Counted from the first letter of the stretch, positions 7,911 to 17,649 are shown. The stretch is 51,916 nt of DNA from Nonomuraea zeae (GCF_005889725.1 NZ_VCKX01000053.1:1-51916), one strand, 5' to 3'. Translations and numbers: made by a program. Notes: a model not told the origin generated them from the letters alone.

Positions 7911-8974
7911 GCGCCAATCTCTAGATATTTGATGGTCTTCCGCAGATAGGAGAAGGCGACCTCCAACCGCCCGTCCCCGCCGTCAATGACGCTCGGATAG
8001 GAATAGCCGAGCTCGTTCTGCCAATACTCGGAGTCGGAATCCTGCAGAATTCGCCGGAGCGGCCAGTTCGCGCCGCCGTCCTCGGAGACGGCGACGACCA
8101 GCGGGGTGCGCAGGGCCTTCTTGCGCCGCCGTCCCTGCTTGGTCACCCATCTGAACTGGTCGCGCTCCAGGCTCGCGTCGTTGTAGACGAGCGCGAGCCG
8201 TCCGTCGCCGAGCCTCGTGAGCTGGACGGAGGAGTCGTTGTTCGGCAGCTCGGTCCGCTCCGGAGCGGACCAGGTGCGGCCGTCGGCCGAGGTGCTGGCG
8301 TGGATCCGCCCCGCCCGCCGGTCGCGGAACATCGCCAGCAGCCGGCCGTCCGGTCGCCGCGCGATCGTCATCTGCACCAGGTCGCCGCTGCCGGGGATCT
8401 GGTGCTCGTCCCAGGTGCGCCCGCCGTCCGCGCTGACCTCGACGACGCTGCGGTCGCCGGCGGCCGTGTGGTCGCGGTCGTTGGGGGCGGTGCTGTGGTA
8501 GGCGGGCAGCACCCACGTCCCGTCATCCTGGACGATCGGCGGATGCCGGACGAAGATGCCCGGCTCGGAGAACAGCACGCGCGGCTCGCCCCACGTGCGG
8601 CCCGCGTCGGCCGAGGTGCGGGCCACGACGTGCGCCGTCGTCTGGTCGTACGGCTCGCTGGAGGTGTGCAGCAGCCACACCAGCCCGTCGCCGTCCTCGA
8701 ACAGCACCGGGTTCTGCTCGCTGCGCCCCGGGTCGGCGGCGACGAGCACCGGCTGCTCCCAGCGGTCGCCGGACAGCCGGGAGACCACCACGTTCGTGCC
8801 CGGGTTGCCCTCCTCGGGCCCGCTGAACCAGGTGCACAGCAGGTCGCCGCCGCGCGTGCGCAGCAGGTTGGCCGCGTGGTTGTCGGGCCCGTGCGGCGCC
8901 GGCAGCAGCGCCTCGCGGGCGCCGGGCAGCACGGCGGACGGCCGGACGATGCCGTCGAATCGCGGGTCGGTCAT
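7907..8974 (-). CDS. Sialidase-fold (BNR_2) propeller protein, cytoplasmic
   Basis: A 355-residue beta-propeller protein paralogous in fold to its downstream neighbour. Asp-boxes are SADAGRTW, SADGGRTW and SEDGGANW; BNR_2 landmarks are RHPPIVQDDGTWVLPAYHS, LPNNDSSVQLTRLGDGR and a final SYPSVIDGGDGRLEVAFSY. No signal peptide or membrane segment is visible, so it should act in the cytoplasm on imported material. Enzymes with this fold include GH33 sialidases and some polysaccharide lyases that act on uronate caps; substrate here is unassigned. It follows the ATPase gene with an ATGA overlap and overlaps the second propeller gene in the same way, making a tandem exported/cytoplasmic pair. Confidence 0.83.
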   Translation of the reverse strand: MTDPRFDGIVRPSAVLPGAREALLPAPHGPDNHAANLLRTRGGDLLCTWFSGPEEGNPGTNVVVSRLSGDRWEQPVLVAADPGRSEQNPVLFEDGDGLVWLLHTSSEPYDQTTAHVVARTSADAGRTWGEPRVLFSEPGIFVRHPPIVQDDGTWVLPAYHSTAPNDRDHTAAGDRSVVEVSADGGRTWDEHQIPGSGDLVQMTIARRPDGRLLAMFRDRRAGRIHASTSADGRTWSAPERTELPNNDSSVQLTRLGDGRLALVYNDASLERDQFRWVTKQGRRRKKALRTPLVVAVSEDGGANWPLRRILQDSDSEYWQNELGYSYPSVIDGGDGRLEVAFSYLRKTIKYLEIGA

Positions 8975-10011
8975 GCGGTCACCTCTCGTACGTCCGGGTC
9001 AGGGACGCCGCGCAGCTCGAGCTCCTCGGCGAAGTGGCAGGCCACCCGCCGCCCCTGGACCTCGCGCAGCGGCGGCCGGTCGGTGCGGCAGACGTCCTTG
9101 GCGTACACGCAGCGCGGGTTGAACGGGCACCCCGGCGGCACGTGCGCCGGGTCGGCGATGTCGCCGAGCAGCTTGATCCGCTCCCGGTGCTTCCTGGCCG
9201 CCGGGTCGGGATCGGGCACCGCCGACAGCAGCGCCTCGGTGTAGGGGTGCATGGGCCGCTGGTAGAGCCGCTCGGTCGGGCCCTGCTCGACCACCCGCCC
9301 CAGATACATCACCGCGACGTCGTCCGCGACGTGCTCGATGATGCCCAGGTCGTGGCTGACGAACAGGAAGCCGAGGCTCTCCTGCTCCTGCAGATCCGTC
9401 AGCAGGTTCAGGATCTGGGCGCGGACCGACACGTCCAGGGCGCTCACCGCCTCGTCGGCGACGACCAGCCGGGGCGACAGCGCCAGCGCCCGCGCGATGC
9501 CGACCCGCTGCCGCTGGCCGCCGCTGAAGGCGTGGGGGTAGCGGTTGGCGTACTCGGGGCGCAGGCCCACGCGTTCCAGCAGCTCGCCGACGCGCGCGTC
9601 GATCTCGTCCCTGGTGCCGTACTTGTGCACCCGCATCGGCTCGCCGATGATCTCGCGCAGCGTCTTGCGCGGGTTGAGCGACGAGTGCGGGTCCTGGAAG
9701 ATCATCCGTACCTGCGCCCGGTACGACTTGAGCTCCTTCTCCTTCAGCCCCGCCACGTCGACCACCGAGCCGTCCGGCCGCCGGTAGAGCATGCGCCCGG
9801 CGGTCGGGTCGTGCGCCCGCACGATGCACCGGCCCAGCGTCGTCTTGCCGCAGCCGGACTCCCCGACCAGGCCGAGCGTGCTGCCGGCCGCGATGTCCAG
9901 GTCGACCTCGTCGACCGCCTTCACCGCGCCGAGCTGCCGGCCCAGCAGGCCGCTGCGGACGGGGAAGTGCTTGGTCAGCCCCTCGATCCTGAGCAGGGGT
10001 TCCGTGCTCAC
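8971..10011 (-). CDS. Oligopeptide/oligosaccharide ABC transporter ATPase (DppF/OppF type)
   Basis: A 346-residue ATPase that powers import by the adjacent permeases. Walker A GESGCGKT is at residues 50-57, the signature [14 protein letters not shown] lies near 160, and Walker B with its Asp-Glu is [13 protein letters not shown]. The C-terminal oligopeptide-transporter extension carries [15 protein letters not shown]. It would pair with the DppD-type ATPase upstream (ATGA overlap at 10008-10011). Although this family is named for peptides, family-5 systems in bacteria also import plant oligosaccharides, and co-transcription with pectate lyase and GH28 favours pectic oligomers. Confidence 0.95.
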   Translation of the reverse strand: MSTEPLLRIEGLTKHFPVRSGLLGRQLGAVKAVDEVDLDIAAGSTLGLVGESGCGKTTLGRCIVRAHDPTAGRMLYRRPDGSVVDVAGLKEKELKSYRAQVRMIFQDPHSSLNPRKTLREIIGEPMRVHKYGTRDEIDARVGELLERVGLRPEYANRYPHAFSGGQRQRVGIARALALSPRLVVADEAVSALDVSVRAQILNLLTDLQEQESLGFLFVSHDLGIIEHVADDVAVMYLGRVVEQGPTERLYQRPMHPYTEALLSAVPDPDPAARKHRERIKLLGDIADPAHVPPGCPFNPRCVYAKDVCRTDRPPLREVQGRRVACHFAEELELRGVPDPDVREVTA

Positions 10012-11018
10012 TCGTCCTCCCCGTGATGATCAGGCTCGTAGAGCAGACAGGAGACATCGCGCCCGCCGACCGGGACGAGGCGCGGCTCCACCGAGTCGCA
10101 CCGCCCGGCCATGACGCGGTCGCAGCGCGGGTGGAAGGTGCAGCCGTCCGGCCGCGCGTACGGAGGCGGGACCATGCCCTTGATCGCCGTCAGCCGGGTC
10201 CGCGAGGCCCGCCCCAGCCGCGGCATCGAGCGCAGCAGCGCCTGCGCGTAGGGATGGCTGGGCGCGGCCAGCACCTGCTCGGCGGCGCCGTACTCGACGA
10301 CCTTGCCCAGGTACATCACCGCCATGCTGTCGGCCACCTGCGCCGCCACGCCGAGGTCGTGCGTGATCAGCATGATCGCCATGCCGAACTCGTCCTGCAG
10401 GTCCCGCAGCAGCTCCAGGATCTGCGCCTGCGTGGTCACGTCCAGGGCGGTCGTCGGCTCGTCGGCGATCAGCAGGCTCGGGTGGCACGACAGCGCCATC
10501 GCGATCATCGCGCGCTGCCGCATCCCGCCGCTCAGCTCGAACGGGTAGGCGTCCACCCGCCGCTGCGGCATGGGGATCCCGACCCGGTCGAGCATCTCGA
10601 TCGCGCGTCTGCGGGCCGCGGCCTTGCCGACGTTCTCGTGCAGCCGGACCGCCTCGACGATCTGGCTGCCGATGGTGTGCACGAGGCTCAGCGAGGCCAT
10701 CGGCTCCTGGAACACCATCGCGATGTCCTGCCACCTGATCTGCCGCAGCAGCTTGTGGGAGGCGCCGACCAGCTCGACCGGGCCGCTCGCGCGGTTGAGG
10801 GTGATCCGGCCGCCCTCGATCCGGCCCGGCGGGTCCACCAGGCGCAGGATCGAGCGGGCCATGACGCTCTTGCCGCACCCCGACTCGCCGACGATGGCCA
10901 GCGTCTCGCCCTTGCGCACCCGCAGGTCCACGCCGTCCACCGCGGCCACGACGCCGTCGTCCATGAGGAAGTGCGTACGCAGGTCCTCGATCTCAAGCAG
11001 CACGTCGTCTGCGGGCAC
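10008..11018 (-). CDS. Oligopeptide/oligosaccharide ABC transporter ATPase (DppD/OppD type)
   Basis: A 336-residue ATPase partner of the DppF-type protein. Walker A GESGCGKS is at residues 44-51, the signature [15 protein letters not shown] and Walker [15 protein letters not shown] follow, and the C-terminal Cys-bearing extension [16 protein letters not shown] is typical of the oligopeptide subfamily. Start is GTG 11018, preceded by GGAAGGTG at a good spacing. Its first 26 bases overlap the end of the DppC-type permease gene, and its stop overlaps the next start as ATGA. Confidence 0.95.
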   Translation of the reverse strand: MPADDVLLEIEDLRTHFLMDDGVVAAVDGVDLRVRKGETLAIVGESGCGKSVMARSILRLVDPPGRIEGGRITLNRASGPVELVGASHKLLRQIRWQDIAMVFQEPMASLSLVHTIGSQIVEAVRLHENVGKAAARRRAIEMLDRVGIPMPQRRVDAYPFELSGGMRQRAMIAMALSCHPSLLIADEPTTALDVTTQAQILELLRDLQDEFGMAIMLITHDLGVAAQVADSMAVMYLGKVVEYGAAEQVLAAPSHPYAQALLRSMPRLGRASRTRLTAIKGMVPPPYARPDGCTFHPRCDRVMAGRCDSVEPRLVPVGGRDVSCLLYEPDHHGEDE

Positions 11019-12126
11019 GCCTGTTCACCTTCCTGTTCCCATACGGATCCGCGGCGTCCCTCAGGCCGTCACCGAAGAAGTTCATGGCGACCACGACGAC
11101 CACCACCGCGATGCCGGGCGCGAGCATCCACGGCGCGTTCGCCACGACGCGCACGTTCTGCGCGCCCTCCAGCAGCACGCCCCAGCTCACCGCCGGCGCC
11201 TGCAGCCCCAGGCCGAGGAAGCTCAGGCTGGTCTCGCCGAGGATCATGGCCGGGATGGCCAGCGACAGCGAGGCGATGATGTGGCTGGCGAAGGACGGGA
11301 TCATGTGCCGGAAGATGATCGGCAGCCGGCCCACGCCGTCCAGCCGCGCGGCCGTGACGAAGTCCTCCTCGCGCAGCGACAGGAACCGCCCGCGCACGTC
11401 CCGTGCCAGCCCGGTCCACCCGATCAGCGACAGGAGCACCGTGATGGCGAAATATCGGGTCAGCGGCCCCCAATCGGTGGGGAGCGCGGCCGACAGCGCC
11501 ATCCACAGGGGCAGTGTCGGGATCGCCATCAGGAACTCGATGATCCGCTGCACGATGTTGTCGACAGCGCCCCCGAAATACCCGGAGATGCCGCCTATGA
11601 GCATGCCGAGTAAGAAGCTGGCCGCGACCCCGACGAGCCCGATCGACAACGACACCCGGGCGCCGTGGATGAGCCTGGACAGCAGGTCCCGGCCGTTCGC
11701 GTCGGAGCCCAGCAGGAAGAACGGCTCACCCTTGGTCACGGGACCGATCAGATGGATGTCGGACGGGATGAGGCCGAGCAGCTTGTACTCGTCCCCGTGC
11801 ACGAACAGCCCCACCTTGGTCACCTTGGCCGGGTCCTCGGTGTAGGTCTGCTCGTACGTCGTCGCGTCGCGCCGGGTCGTGTAGCCGTACACGTGCGGGC
11901 CGTGCTCGCCCGAGAACCGCATCACCTGCGGCGGCGCGTACGTCATCGCCGTGTTCGCGGTCGAGCTGGACATCGGCGCGAAGAACTCCGCGAAGATCGC
12001 CACGAAGTAGACCGGGATCAGGATCGCCGCGCCGGCCATCGCGAGCCGGTGCCGGCGGAACTGCCGCCACATCAGCCGCCACTGCGGCAGCGTCCCTACT
12101 TCCTTCGTCGGTCGCCTGAGGAACAT
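10993..12126 (-). CDS. ABC transporter permease (DppC type)
   Basis: A 377-residue inner-membrane permease of the binding-protein-dependent family. One N-terminal membrane helix (residues ~30-50, MAGAAILIPVYFVAIFAEFF) precedes a ~100-residue extracytoplasmic insert. Five helices follow, and the EAA loop reads DFVTAARLDGVGRLPIIFRHM. The basic C-terminus ends in a run of Arg. A TTA codon occurs at residue 172, inside a membrane helix. ATG 12126 follows the DppB-type gene by 6 bases. It forms the channel with the DppB-type protein. Confidence 0.94.
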   Translation of the reverse strand: MFLRRPTKEVGTLPQWRLMWRQFRRHRLAMAGAAILIPVYFVAIFAEFFAPMSSSTANTAMTYAPPQVMRFSGEHGPHVYGYTTRRDATTYEQTYTEDPAKVTKVGLFVHGDEYKLLGLIPSDIHLIGPVTKGEPFFLLGSDANGRDLLSRLIHGARVSLSIGLVGVAASFLLGMLIGGISGYFGGAVDNIVQRIIEFLMAIPTLPLWMALSAALPTDWGPLTRYFAITVLLSLIGWTGLARDVRGRFLSLREEDFVTAARLDGVGRLPIIFRHMIPSFASHIIASLSLAIPAMILGETSLSFLGLGLQAPAVSWGVLLEGAQNVRVVANAPWMLAPGIAVVVVVVAMNFFGDGLRDAADPYGNRKVNRRARRRRAA

Positions 12127-12132
12127 GCGGCG

Positions 12133-13131
12133 CTACTCTCTCTTGTACCGTTTGCGAATACGCGGGTCCCACCACGCCAGCGCCAGGTCGCTCACCACGG
12201 TGCCGATCACCGTCAGCGTGCTGAGGATCATGATGAAGCTGCCGACCAGGTACATGTCCTGGTTCATGACGCCGCTGAGCAGCAGCGGGCCGCCGGTGGG
12301 CAGGCTCATGACGACCGAGACGATGGTCTCCCCGCCGATCAGCCCCGGCAGCAGCCAGCCGACCGTGCTGAAGAAGGGGCTGAGCGACATCCGCACCGGA
12401 TACTTCAGCAGCAGCTTCCACTCGGGCAGCCCCTTGGCCCTGGCCGTGTGCACGTAGGGCCGGTAGAGCTCGTCCAGCAGGTTCGCCCTGGTCACCCGGA
12501 TCATGCCGGCCGTGCCGGACACCCCGATGACCACGATCGGCACCCACAGGTGTCCGGCCAGGTCGAGGACCTTGCCGAGGTTCCAGGCCGCGTCCTGGAA
12601 CTCCGGTGAGAACAGCCCGCCCACGCTCTGCCCGAAATAGCGGAACCCGATGTACATGAGGACCAGCGCCAGCATGAACTCCGGGACCGCCATCCCGATG
12701 AAGCCGAGGAAGGAGAAGCCGTAGTCGCCCCAGGAGTACTGCTTGACCGCGCTGTAGATCCCGATGGGGAACGCGATCGCCCAGACCATGAGCAGGGAGC
12801 TGAGCGACAGGATCGCCGACAGCGCGACCCGCTCACCGATGAGCGTGGAGACCGGCTGGTGCCAGGCAAACGATTGACCGAAGTCGCCGTGGAGGAGGAT
12901 GGCGGAGATCCAGCGCCAGTACTGGACGAAGATCGGATCGTCGAGGCCGTACCGCTGCCTGAGGTTGGCGATCTCCGCCGGAGTGATGCCCTCGCCGCCC
13001 GACTGCGCGTTGGCGACCAGCGTCGAGACGTAGTCGCCCGGTGGCAGGTTGATGATGACGAAGGCGGCGATCGAGATCACCCACAGCGTCACCACCACGT
13101 AGAGCAGGCGGCGGCCGAAATAAGCCAGCAC
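12133..13131 (-). CDS. ABC transporter permease (DppB type)
   Basis: A 332-residue inner-membrane permease. The first helix (MLAYFGRRLLYVVVTLWVIS) is followed by a periplasmic loop containing the subfamily pattern LRQRYGLDDPIFVQYWRW and GDFGQSF. Later helices include the EAA loop in LYRPYVHTARAKGLPEWKLL. GTG 13131 is the start; the gene begins 9 bases after the binding-protein stop. Partner of the DppC-type permease and the two ATPases. Confidence 0.95.
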   Translation of the reverse strand: MLAYFGRRLLYVVVTLWVISIAAFVIINLPPGDYVSTLVANAQSGGEGITPAEIANLRQRYGLDDPIFVQYWRWISAILLHGDFGQSFAWHQPVSTLIGERVALSAILSLSSLLMVWAIAFPIGIYSAVKQYSWGDYGFSFLGFIGMAVPEFMLALVLMYIGFRYFGQSVGGLFSPEFQDAAWNLGKVLDLAGHLWVPIVVIGVSGTAGMIRVTRANLLDELYRPYVHTARAKGLPEWKLLLKYPVRMSLSPFFSTVGWLLPGLIGGETIVSVVMSLPTGGPLLLSGVMNQDMYLVGSFIMILSTLTVIGTVVSDLALAWWDPRIRKRYKRE

Positions 13132-13140
13132 GTCGGCGCC

Positions 13141-15129
13141 TCAGAGGGAGTACTGCTCGGGCTGGGTCGGCCCCGGGGTCACTTGTGCGGAGGCCATGGA
13201 GTCCGGCACGTTCTTGAAGGCAGTGGAGACGATGCCGTACTCGTTCGGCTGCGAGCTGACCCCGATCGAGTAGAACTGCTCCTTGGAGATCCGCACGACC
13301 TCCCTGGCCTGCTCCAGCGCCTTGGTGAAGTCCGGCTCGGTGCGCATCGCGGTGAACGCCTCCAGCTGCTTGCGCACCTCCTCCGGCGGCTCGTCGCCGC
13401 TCTTGCCCTTGCTGCCGTACCACTGGGCCCAGCGGATGGCGTAGCGGGCGCTGCCGGAGTTGCTCGGCACGTAGTAGTGGTCGCCGCCGGTGCCGGTGAT
13501 CACGTCGAAGTCACTGCACGTGAACGTGGACGCCTGGGGGTTGTTGCCCATCGAGCGCTCGTCGAACAGGGTGGGCGCGACCGGGTCGACCCGCAGCTCG
13601 ACCCCGACCGCCTCCCAATGCTTCTTGACGAACTCCAGCGCCTGGACGTGGTGCGGGAACTCCGTGCTGGACATGATGGTGACGGTCAGCGGCTTGCCGC
13701 CGGGGCCGAGCCGCTTGCCGCTCGCGTCCTTCTTCGTGAGTCCCGCCTTGTCCAGGTGCTCGTTGGCCTTGGCCACGTCGTACTCGGTGTACTGCTTGGC
13801 GAAGTCCGCGTCGTAGAGGGCGTTGGTCTTGGACGGCGCGGCCTGCCAGGGCTCGCCCTGTCCCGCGTACACGCCGTCGATGATCTCCTTGCGGTTGATC
13901 GCGTGCGACAGCCCGATCCGGAAGTCCTTCTTCCTGAACAGCTCTCGCAGGTCGTCGTCGGCGATCGTCTGGTTGAACTGGATGATCAGCGTGTTGCTGA
14001 GCCGGCTCTGGACGTCGAACAGCCGGTACTTGCCCTTCGTGGCGTTCTGCGCGACCAGCGGCTTGTTCTCCGGCGTGTTGAAGTTGCGCAGCTGCATGCT
14101 CAGCTCGCCGTTCATGATCTTCAGCAGCTCCACCTCGACGTCGCCGAGCAGCTCCGACCGGAACCGGTCGATGTAGGGGAGCTGGCGCCCCTTGTCGTCG
14201 ACCTTCCAGTAGTACGGGTTCCGCTCGGCCACCACCGCCGTGCCGCCGCCGATCGCAGTGGTGATCTTCCACGGGTGCAGCGTGGGCATGTCGGCGTTGT
14301 GCGGGACGTCGTTCTTGAGCATGAACAGCTGGGTCCAGTCCTCCAGCTGCTGGTCCTTGGCGAGCTTGTCGGCGTCCGGGTTGTACTTCTTGTGGAACTC
14401 CTTGAGGTAGTGCTTGGGCAGCAGGAACCCGCTCGCCCCCGGCCGTTCGAACGTGGAGAGCGCGATCTGGAACAGCAGGCCGGCCTTCGGCTGCTTGTAG
14501 ACGTAGCGCACGGTCCGCTCGTCCACCTTCTCGACCTTGACCCGCTCGGTGGTGCTGCCGTTCTCCAGGAAGAGGTCGTAGATGCCGGTCGTGTGCAGGT
14601 CGTGGTAGGTGGCCACGTCCTCGAACGCGAAGATCATGTCGTCGGCGGTGCACGGCTGCCCGTCCGACCACTTGAGGCCCTCGCGCAGCTTGAAGACGTA
14701 TTCCCGGCCGCCGTCCTTGACCTCGAACTCGGCGACGTTGGGGATGATGTCGTCGGGGCCCTTCTGGCCGTTGGTCCCGGGCTTGAGACGGACCAGGGGC
14801 TCGTACATGAGCGTGAAGACCAGCCAGTCCCAGTCGTCCTCGCCCACCATCGCCGAGGCCCACGTGCCGCCGTACCTGCCTGGCTCCTTCAGCGGGGTGA
14901 CGACCAGCGGGTTCTTCGGCAGGCGCTGCTCCAGCGGGGGCAGCTTGCCGGCCTTGACCAGCTCGGCCAGCGCCGGCGCCTCCTTTGTGGACAGGTCGGC
15001 GGCCTGCGCGGCGCCGGCCGAACCCGTGTCGGGGCTGGTGTCGAAGAAGCTGCACCCGCCGGCCGTGGCCAGGGCCAGCAGACCTCCGGCGCGGAGCAGG
15101 TTCCTCCTCGTCAACGCTTGTTCTGTCAT
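13141..15129 (-). CDS. Solute-binding lipoprotein, family 5 (SBP_bac_5)
   Basis: A 662-residue binding protein for the Dpp/Opp-type transporter that follows. The N-terminus has a twin-arginine motif (TRRNLLRAGG) and a lipobox ATAGGC, so it should be a Tat-exported lipoprotein with the Cys near residue 26. Family-5 landmarks include the long alpha/beta core, LREGLKWSDGQPCTADDMIF and FRKKDFRIGLSHAINRKEII. It is large for the family (usually 500-600 residues), as is common for members that bind oligosaccharides. ATG 15129 is preceded by GGAG. Lies 17 bases after the pectate lyase gene, so it likely captures the oligogalacturonides made by that enzyme. Confidence 0.93.
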   Translation of the reverse strand: MTEQALTRRNLLRAGGLLALATAGGCSFFDTSPDTGSAGAAQAADLSTKEAPALAELVKAGKLPPLEQRLPKNPLVVTPLKEPGRYGGTWASAMVGEDDWDWLVFTLMYEPLVRLKPGTNGQKGPDDIIPNVAEFEVKDGGREYVFKLREGLKWSDGQPCTADDMIFAFEDVATYHDLHTTGIYDLFLENGSTTERVKVEKVDERTVRYVYKQPKAGLLFQIALSTFERPGASGFLLPKHYLKEFHKKYNPDADKLAKDQQLEDWTQLFMLKNDVPHNADMPTLHPWKITTAIGGGTAVVAERNPYYWKVDDKGRQLPYIDRFRSELLGDVEVELLKIMNGELSMQLRNFNTPENKPLVAQNATKGKYRLFDVQSRLSNTLIIQFNQTIADDDLRELFRKKDFRIGLSHAINRKEIIDGVYAGQGEPWQAAPSKTNALYDADFAKQYTEYDVAKANEHLDKAGLTKKDASGKRLGPGGKPLTVTIMSSTEFPHHVQALEFVKKHWEAVGVELRVDPVAPTLFDERSMGNNPQASTFTCSDFDVITGTGGDHYYVPSNSGSARYAIRWAQWYGSKGKSGDEPPEEVRKQLEAFTAMRTEPDFTKALEQAREVVRISKEQFYSIGVSSQPNEYGIVSTAFKNVPDSMASAQVTPGPTQPEQYSL

Positions 15130-15146
15130 GGTGCTCCGTTCCGGGT

Positions 15147-17498
15147 CTAACGATTGACCTTGACCAGGCTGAAGGTCGCCGTGGTGTAGGTGTGGACGCC
15201 GTTCGGCTCCTGGTTGCCGTCCACGGCCAGGCCGATGTAGAACCGGCCGGTCCGCATGACGATGCGCTCGTAGCCGATGCGGTCCCAGTTCAGCGAGTTG
15301 CTGGAGAGGAAGGCCTCGAACTCGGTGTCCCCGCCGCTCGGCAGGCTCCGGCAGACCAGCCGCAGCCAGTACGGCTTCTCGCCCAGCGGATCCTGGCCGG
15401 CCGCCGGCCACACGCCGACGCTCGGCGTCCTGCCGTTGGAGGCGACCCTGATCGCCTTGGCGCGCCTGCCGGAGCCGTCCTCGTTGCTGGCCGAGTATCC
15501 GATGCCGGCCATCATGAACGGCGAGTTGGGCTCCAGGTCCTGCCGCACCATGATTCCGGCCACGGCGTCGACGTGGTTCTTGCTCACGCTGTCCAGCCGC
15601 GCAGTGATCTCGATGACCTCGCCGCGCTTGCTGAACCCGACGGACTTGTAGGCGAAGTGGAAGGAGTCGTTCCAGCCGGCGATCTTGCCGGATCCCTTGA
15701 TCGTGAACACGCCGTCCTTGAGCGCCGTGTTGCCCGGGATCGGCACCTCGCCGATGTCCTGAACCTGCCAGCCCGAGTGGGTCCTGACGCGGTTGACGTG
15801 GATCGGCACCATCGAGGAGGTGGTGGCCGAGCCCGTGCTGTCGGTGGCCCTGGCCGTCACGTAGTAGGTGCCGTCGGTCACGCCCTTCCAGGTCGCCTGG
15901 TACGGCGCCGCCGTGGACTCGCCGATCTTCTCGTCACCGTGGAAGAACTCGACCTTCGCGATGCTCGCGCCGTCGAGTGCCTTGGCGTCGGCGGTGATCG
16001 CGACGGGCTGCTTGTCCTTGGCGGCCGCGAACACCTGGTCGATCGTGGGCGAGGTGATCGCCACCTCGGGGTTGCGGGCCCCGGCCCGCTGGACGGAGTT
16101 GAGGTAGCGCTCCAGGTTGGTGTACCCGTCGCCGCCCACCGTCTTGGCGTCGTCGGCGCTCTCCGGGTTCAGTCCCTGCGCGGTCTCCCACTCGTCCGGC
16201 ATGCCGTCGTGGTCGCTGTCGGCGGGAGCGGTCACCTCGGTGGGTAAGGGCAGGAAGCCGCCCACGTCCTTCTGGGAGTTGATGTGCCGTCCCGTGCCGG
16301 TGCGCACCTCGTGGACCAGCCGGGCGTCGATCGCGTCCCGCCGCGGCAGGATGGCGCCGGCCTGCTCCAGGACGGTCGCGTACGCCTGCTGCGGGGTCTG
16401 CTCGGTGATGCCGTTCTCGAACTCCACCGGCTTGGGCAGCAGCGTGATGCCGCCGATCGGGAAGGTGATGCCGAGCGTGTTGTCGGCCGTGACGTCCGGG
16501 TGGCCCTCGACCTCGTTGCCGCTCACGTGCCACTGGCCGAACCTGCCGGGGGCGAGGATCTCCTTGGCGATGGGCGGCAGCGTGTTGGGGCCCGGCTTGT
16601 AGTAGTTGCCGACCATGTTGACGCCGTTCGACCACTCGCCGCCGTAGCAGGACGTGATGCCGTGGTTGTAGATCACGTTGTTGCGGTGGTCCACCACCAT
16701 GTCCATGCCCTCGGTGAAGCTGAAGCGCGGGTTGCGGGCGTTCTGGTGGACGAGCAGGTTGTGGTGGTAGGTGATGGTGTCACCGCCCCACAGGCCGCCC
16801 ATGCCGTGCCGGCCCTTGTCGTGCACCGAGTTCGTCAGGCCCTCGGAGATGAGGCACCACTGGACGGTCACGTTGGTGTTGCCGTAGACGGAGAAGCACT
16901 CGTCCACGCCCCAGCTGAACGAGCAGTGGTCGATGATGATGTCCCGCACGCCCCGGGCACTGAACGTGTCGATGCCGGTGCCGAGCTCGTCGCCGCCGCG
17001 GAAGCGCAGGTGGCGCAGGATGATGTTGTCGCCCTTGATCTGGGTCTCGTTGCCGATGACGGTGACGCCGTGCCCGGGGGCGGTCTGGCCGGCGATCGTC
17101 AGGTTGGACCCGGTGATGTCGAGCCCGCCCTTGATCCGGATGTTGCCGGCGACGCGGAAGACGACCGTGCCGTCGGACTTGGCGACCGCCTCCCGCAGCG
17201 ACCCCGGGCCGGAGTCGTCGAGCGTGGTCACCTCGTAGACGGCGCCGCCCCGGCCGCCGGTGGTGTACATCCCCGCGCCCTCGGCGCCCGGGAAGGCGGG
17301 GATCTTCTTCGCCGCGGCCTGCGCCTGGGGGGCAGGAGTGGCCGTCTGGGCGGGCGCCGGAGTGGGGGTCACCGCGGCGGCGGCCTTGCCGGGCATCCCG
17401 GCCAGCGCCACCGCGGGCGTGGTCAAAGCCGCAGAACGCACGAAAGTGCGGCGACTGAATGGTGATTGCTGGGGATCGAAGCCAAGGGCCTCGGCCAT
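15147..17498 (-). CDS. Secreted pectate lyase, PL1 family, with C-terminal accessory domains
   Basis: A 783-residue secreted lyase. Tat signal SRRTFVRSAAL...GKAAAA (residues ~14-42), then a Pro/Ala/Thr linker. The beta-helix catalytic domain begins FPGAEGAGMYTTGGRGG (residue ~70), with GPGSLREAV, IDHCSFSWGVDECFS and the later SCYGGEWSNG. After it come a DSDHDGMPDEWE calcium-binding (thrombospondin type 3-like) element (~residue 426), an immunoglobulin-like domain (~480-575) and a beta-sandwich of ~190 residues that may bind substrate. It cuts polygalacturonate by beta-elimination. ATG 17498 follows GGAAAGAGAG. It heads the transport operon and has its own promoter and operator-like sites upstream. 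A TTA codon occurs at residue 418. Confidence 0.94.
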   Translation of the reverse strand: MAEALGFDPQQSPFSRRTFVRSAALTTPAVALAGMPGKAAAAVTPTPAPAQTATPAPQAQAAAKKIPAFPGAEGAGMYTTGGRGGAVYEVTTLDDSGPGSLREAVAKSDGTVVFRVAGNIRIKGGLDITGSNLTIAGQTAPGHGVTVIGNETQIKGDNIILRHLRFRGGDELGTGIDTFSARGVRDIIIDHCSFSWGVDECFSVYGNTNVTVQWCLISEGLTNSVHDKGRHGMGGLWGGDTITYHHNLLVHQNARNPRFSFTEGMDMVVDHRNNVIYNHGITSCYGGEWSNGVNMVGNYYKPGPNTLPPIAKEILAPGRFGQWHVSGNEVEGHPDVTADNTLGITFPIGGITLLPKPVEFENGITEQTPQQAYATVLEQAGAILPRRDAIDARLVHEVRTGTGRHINSQKDVGGFLPLPTEVTAPADSDHDGMPDEWETAQGLNPESADDAKTVGGDGYTNLERYLNSVQRAGARNPEVAITSPTIDQVFAAAKDKQPVAITADAKALDGASIAKVEFFHGDEKIGESTAAPYQATWKGVTDGTYYVTARATDSTGSATTSSMVPIHVNRVRTHSGWQVQDIGEVPIPGNTALKDGVFTIKGSGKIAGWNDSFHFAYKSVGFSKRGEVIEITARLDSVSKNHVDAVAGIMVRQDLEPNSPFMMAGIGYSASNEDGSGRRAKAIRVASNGRTPSVGVWPAAGQDPLGEKPYWLRLVCRSLPSGGDTEFEAFLSSNSLNWDRIGYERIVMRTGRFYIGLAVDGNQEPNGVHTYTTATFSLVKVNR

Positions 17499-17582
17499 CG
17501 AAACGCTCTCTTTCCGCCCTGGGAAAGGCAGGGCTGTGCCAACTTTCGGCACACTCCGGACCACGCTGTCGCTTAGGGGTGA

Positions 17583-17616
17583 GAATTTTTATTCAGCCAT
17601 GAATGGAGTGGATTCA
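17583..17616. promoter_or_regulatory. Clustered TGAAT/ATTCA operator-like sites before the pectate lyase operon
   Basis: Three related half-site arrangements in 34 bases: GAAT-N4-ATTC at 17583-17594, ATTCA-N4-TGAAT at 17591-17604, and TGAAT-N7-ATTCA at 17600-17616. They overlap the transcription start predicted for the minus-strand promoter just upstream. The same core occurs at the two other promoters of this block, so I suggest binding by the SorC-type regulator encoded next door. Confidence 0.55.
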
Positions 17617-17620
17617 TCAC

Positions 17621-17649
17621 ATCGTGAACGACACGCATGTGGCTGTCAA
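17621..17649 (-). promoter_or_regulatory. Predicted promoter for the 17498-to-1 operon
   Basis: On the minus strand a perfect TTGACA -35 hexamer (17649-17644) is followed after 17 bases by CACGAT (17626-17621), a weak -10. Predicted start is near 17614, inside the operator-like cluster, so a bound repressor would block it. The untranslated leader would be about 115 bases. Confidence 0.5.

Noticed and set aside
6726..8974. Calling the two propeller proteins true sialidases
   Set aside because: Asp-boxes show fold only. No sialic acid uptake or lyase genes are present, and the operon is pectinolytic.
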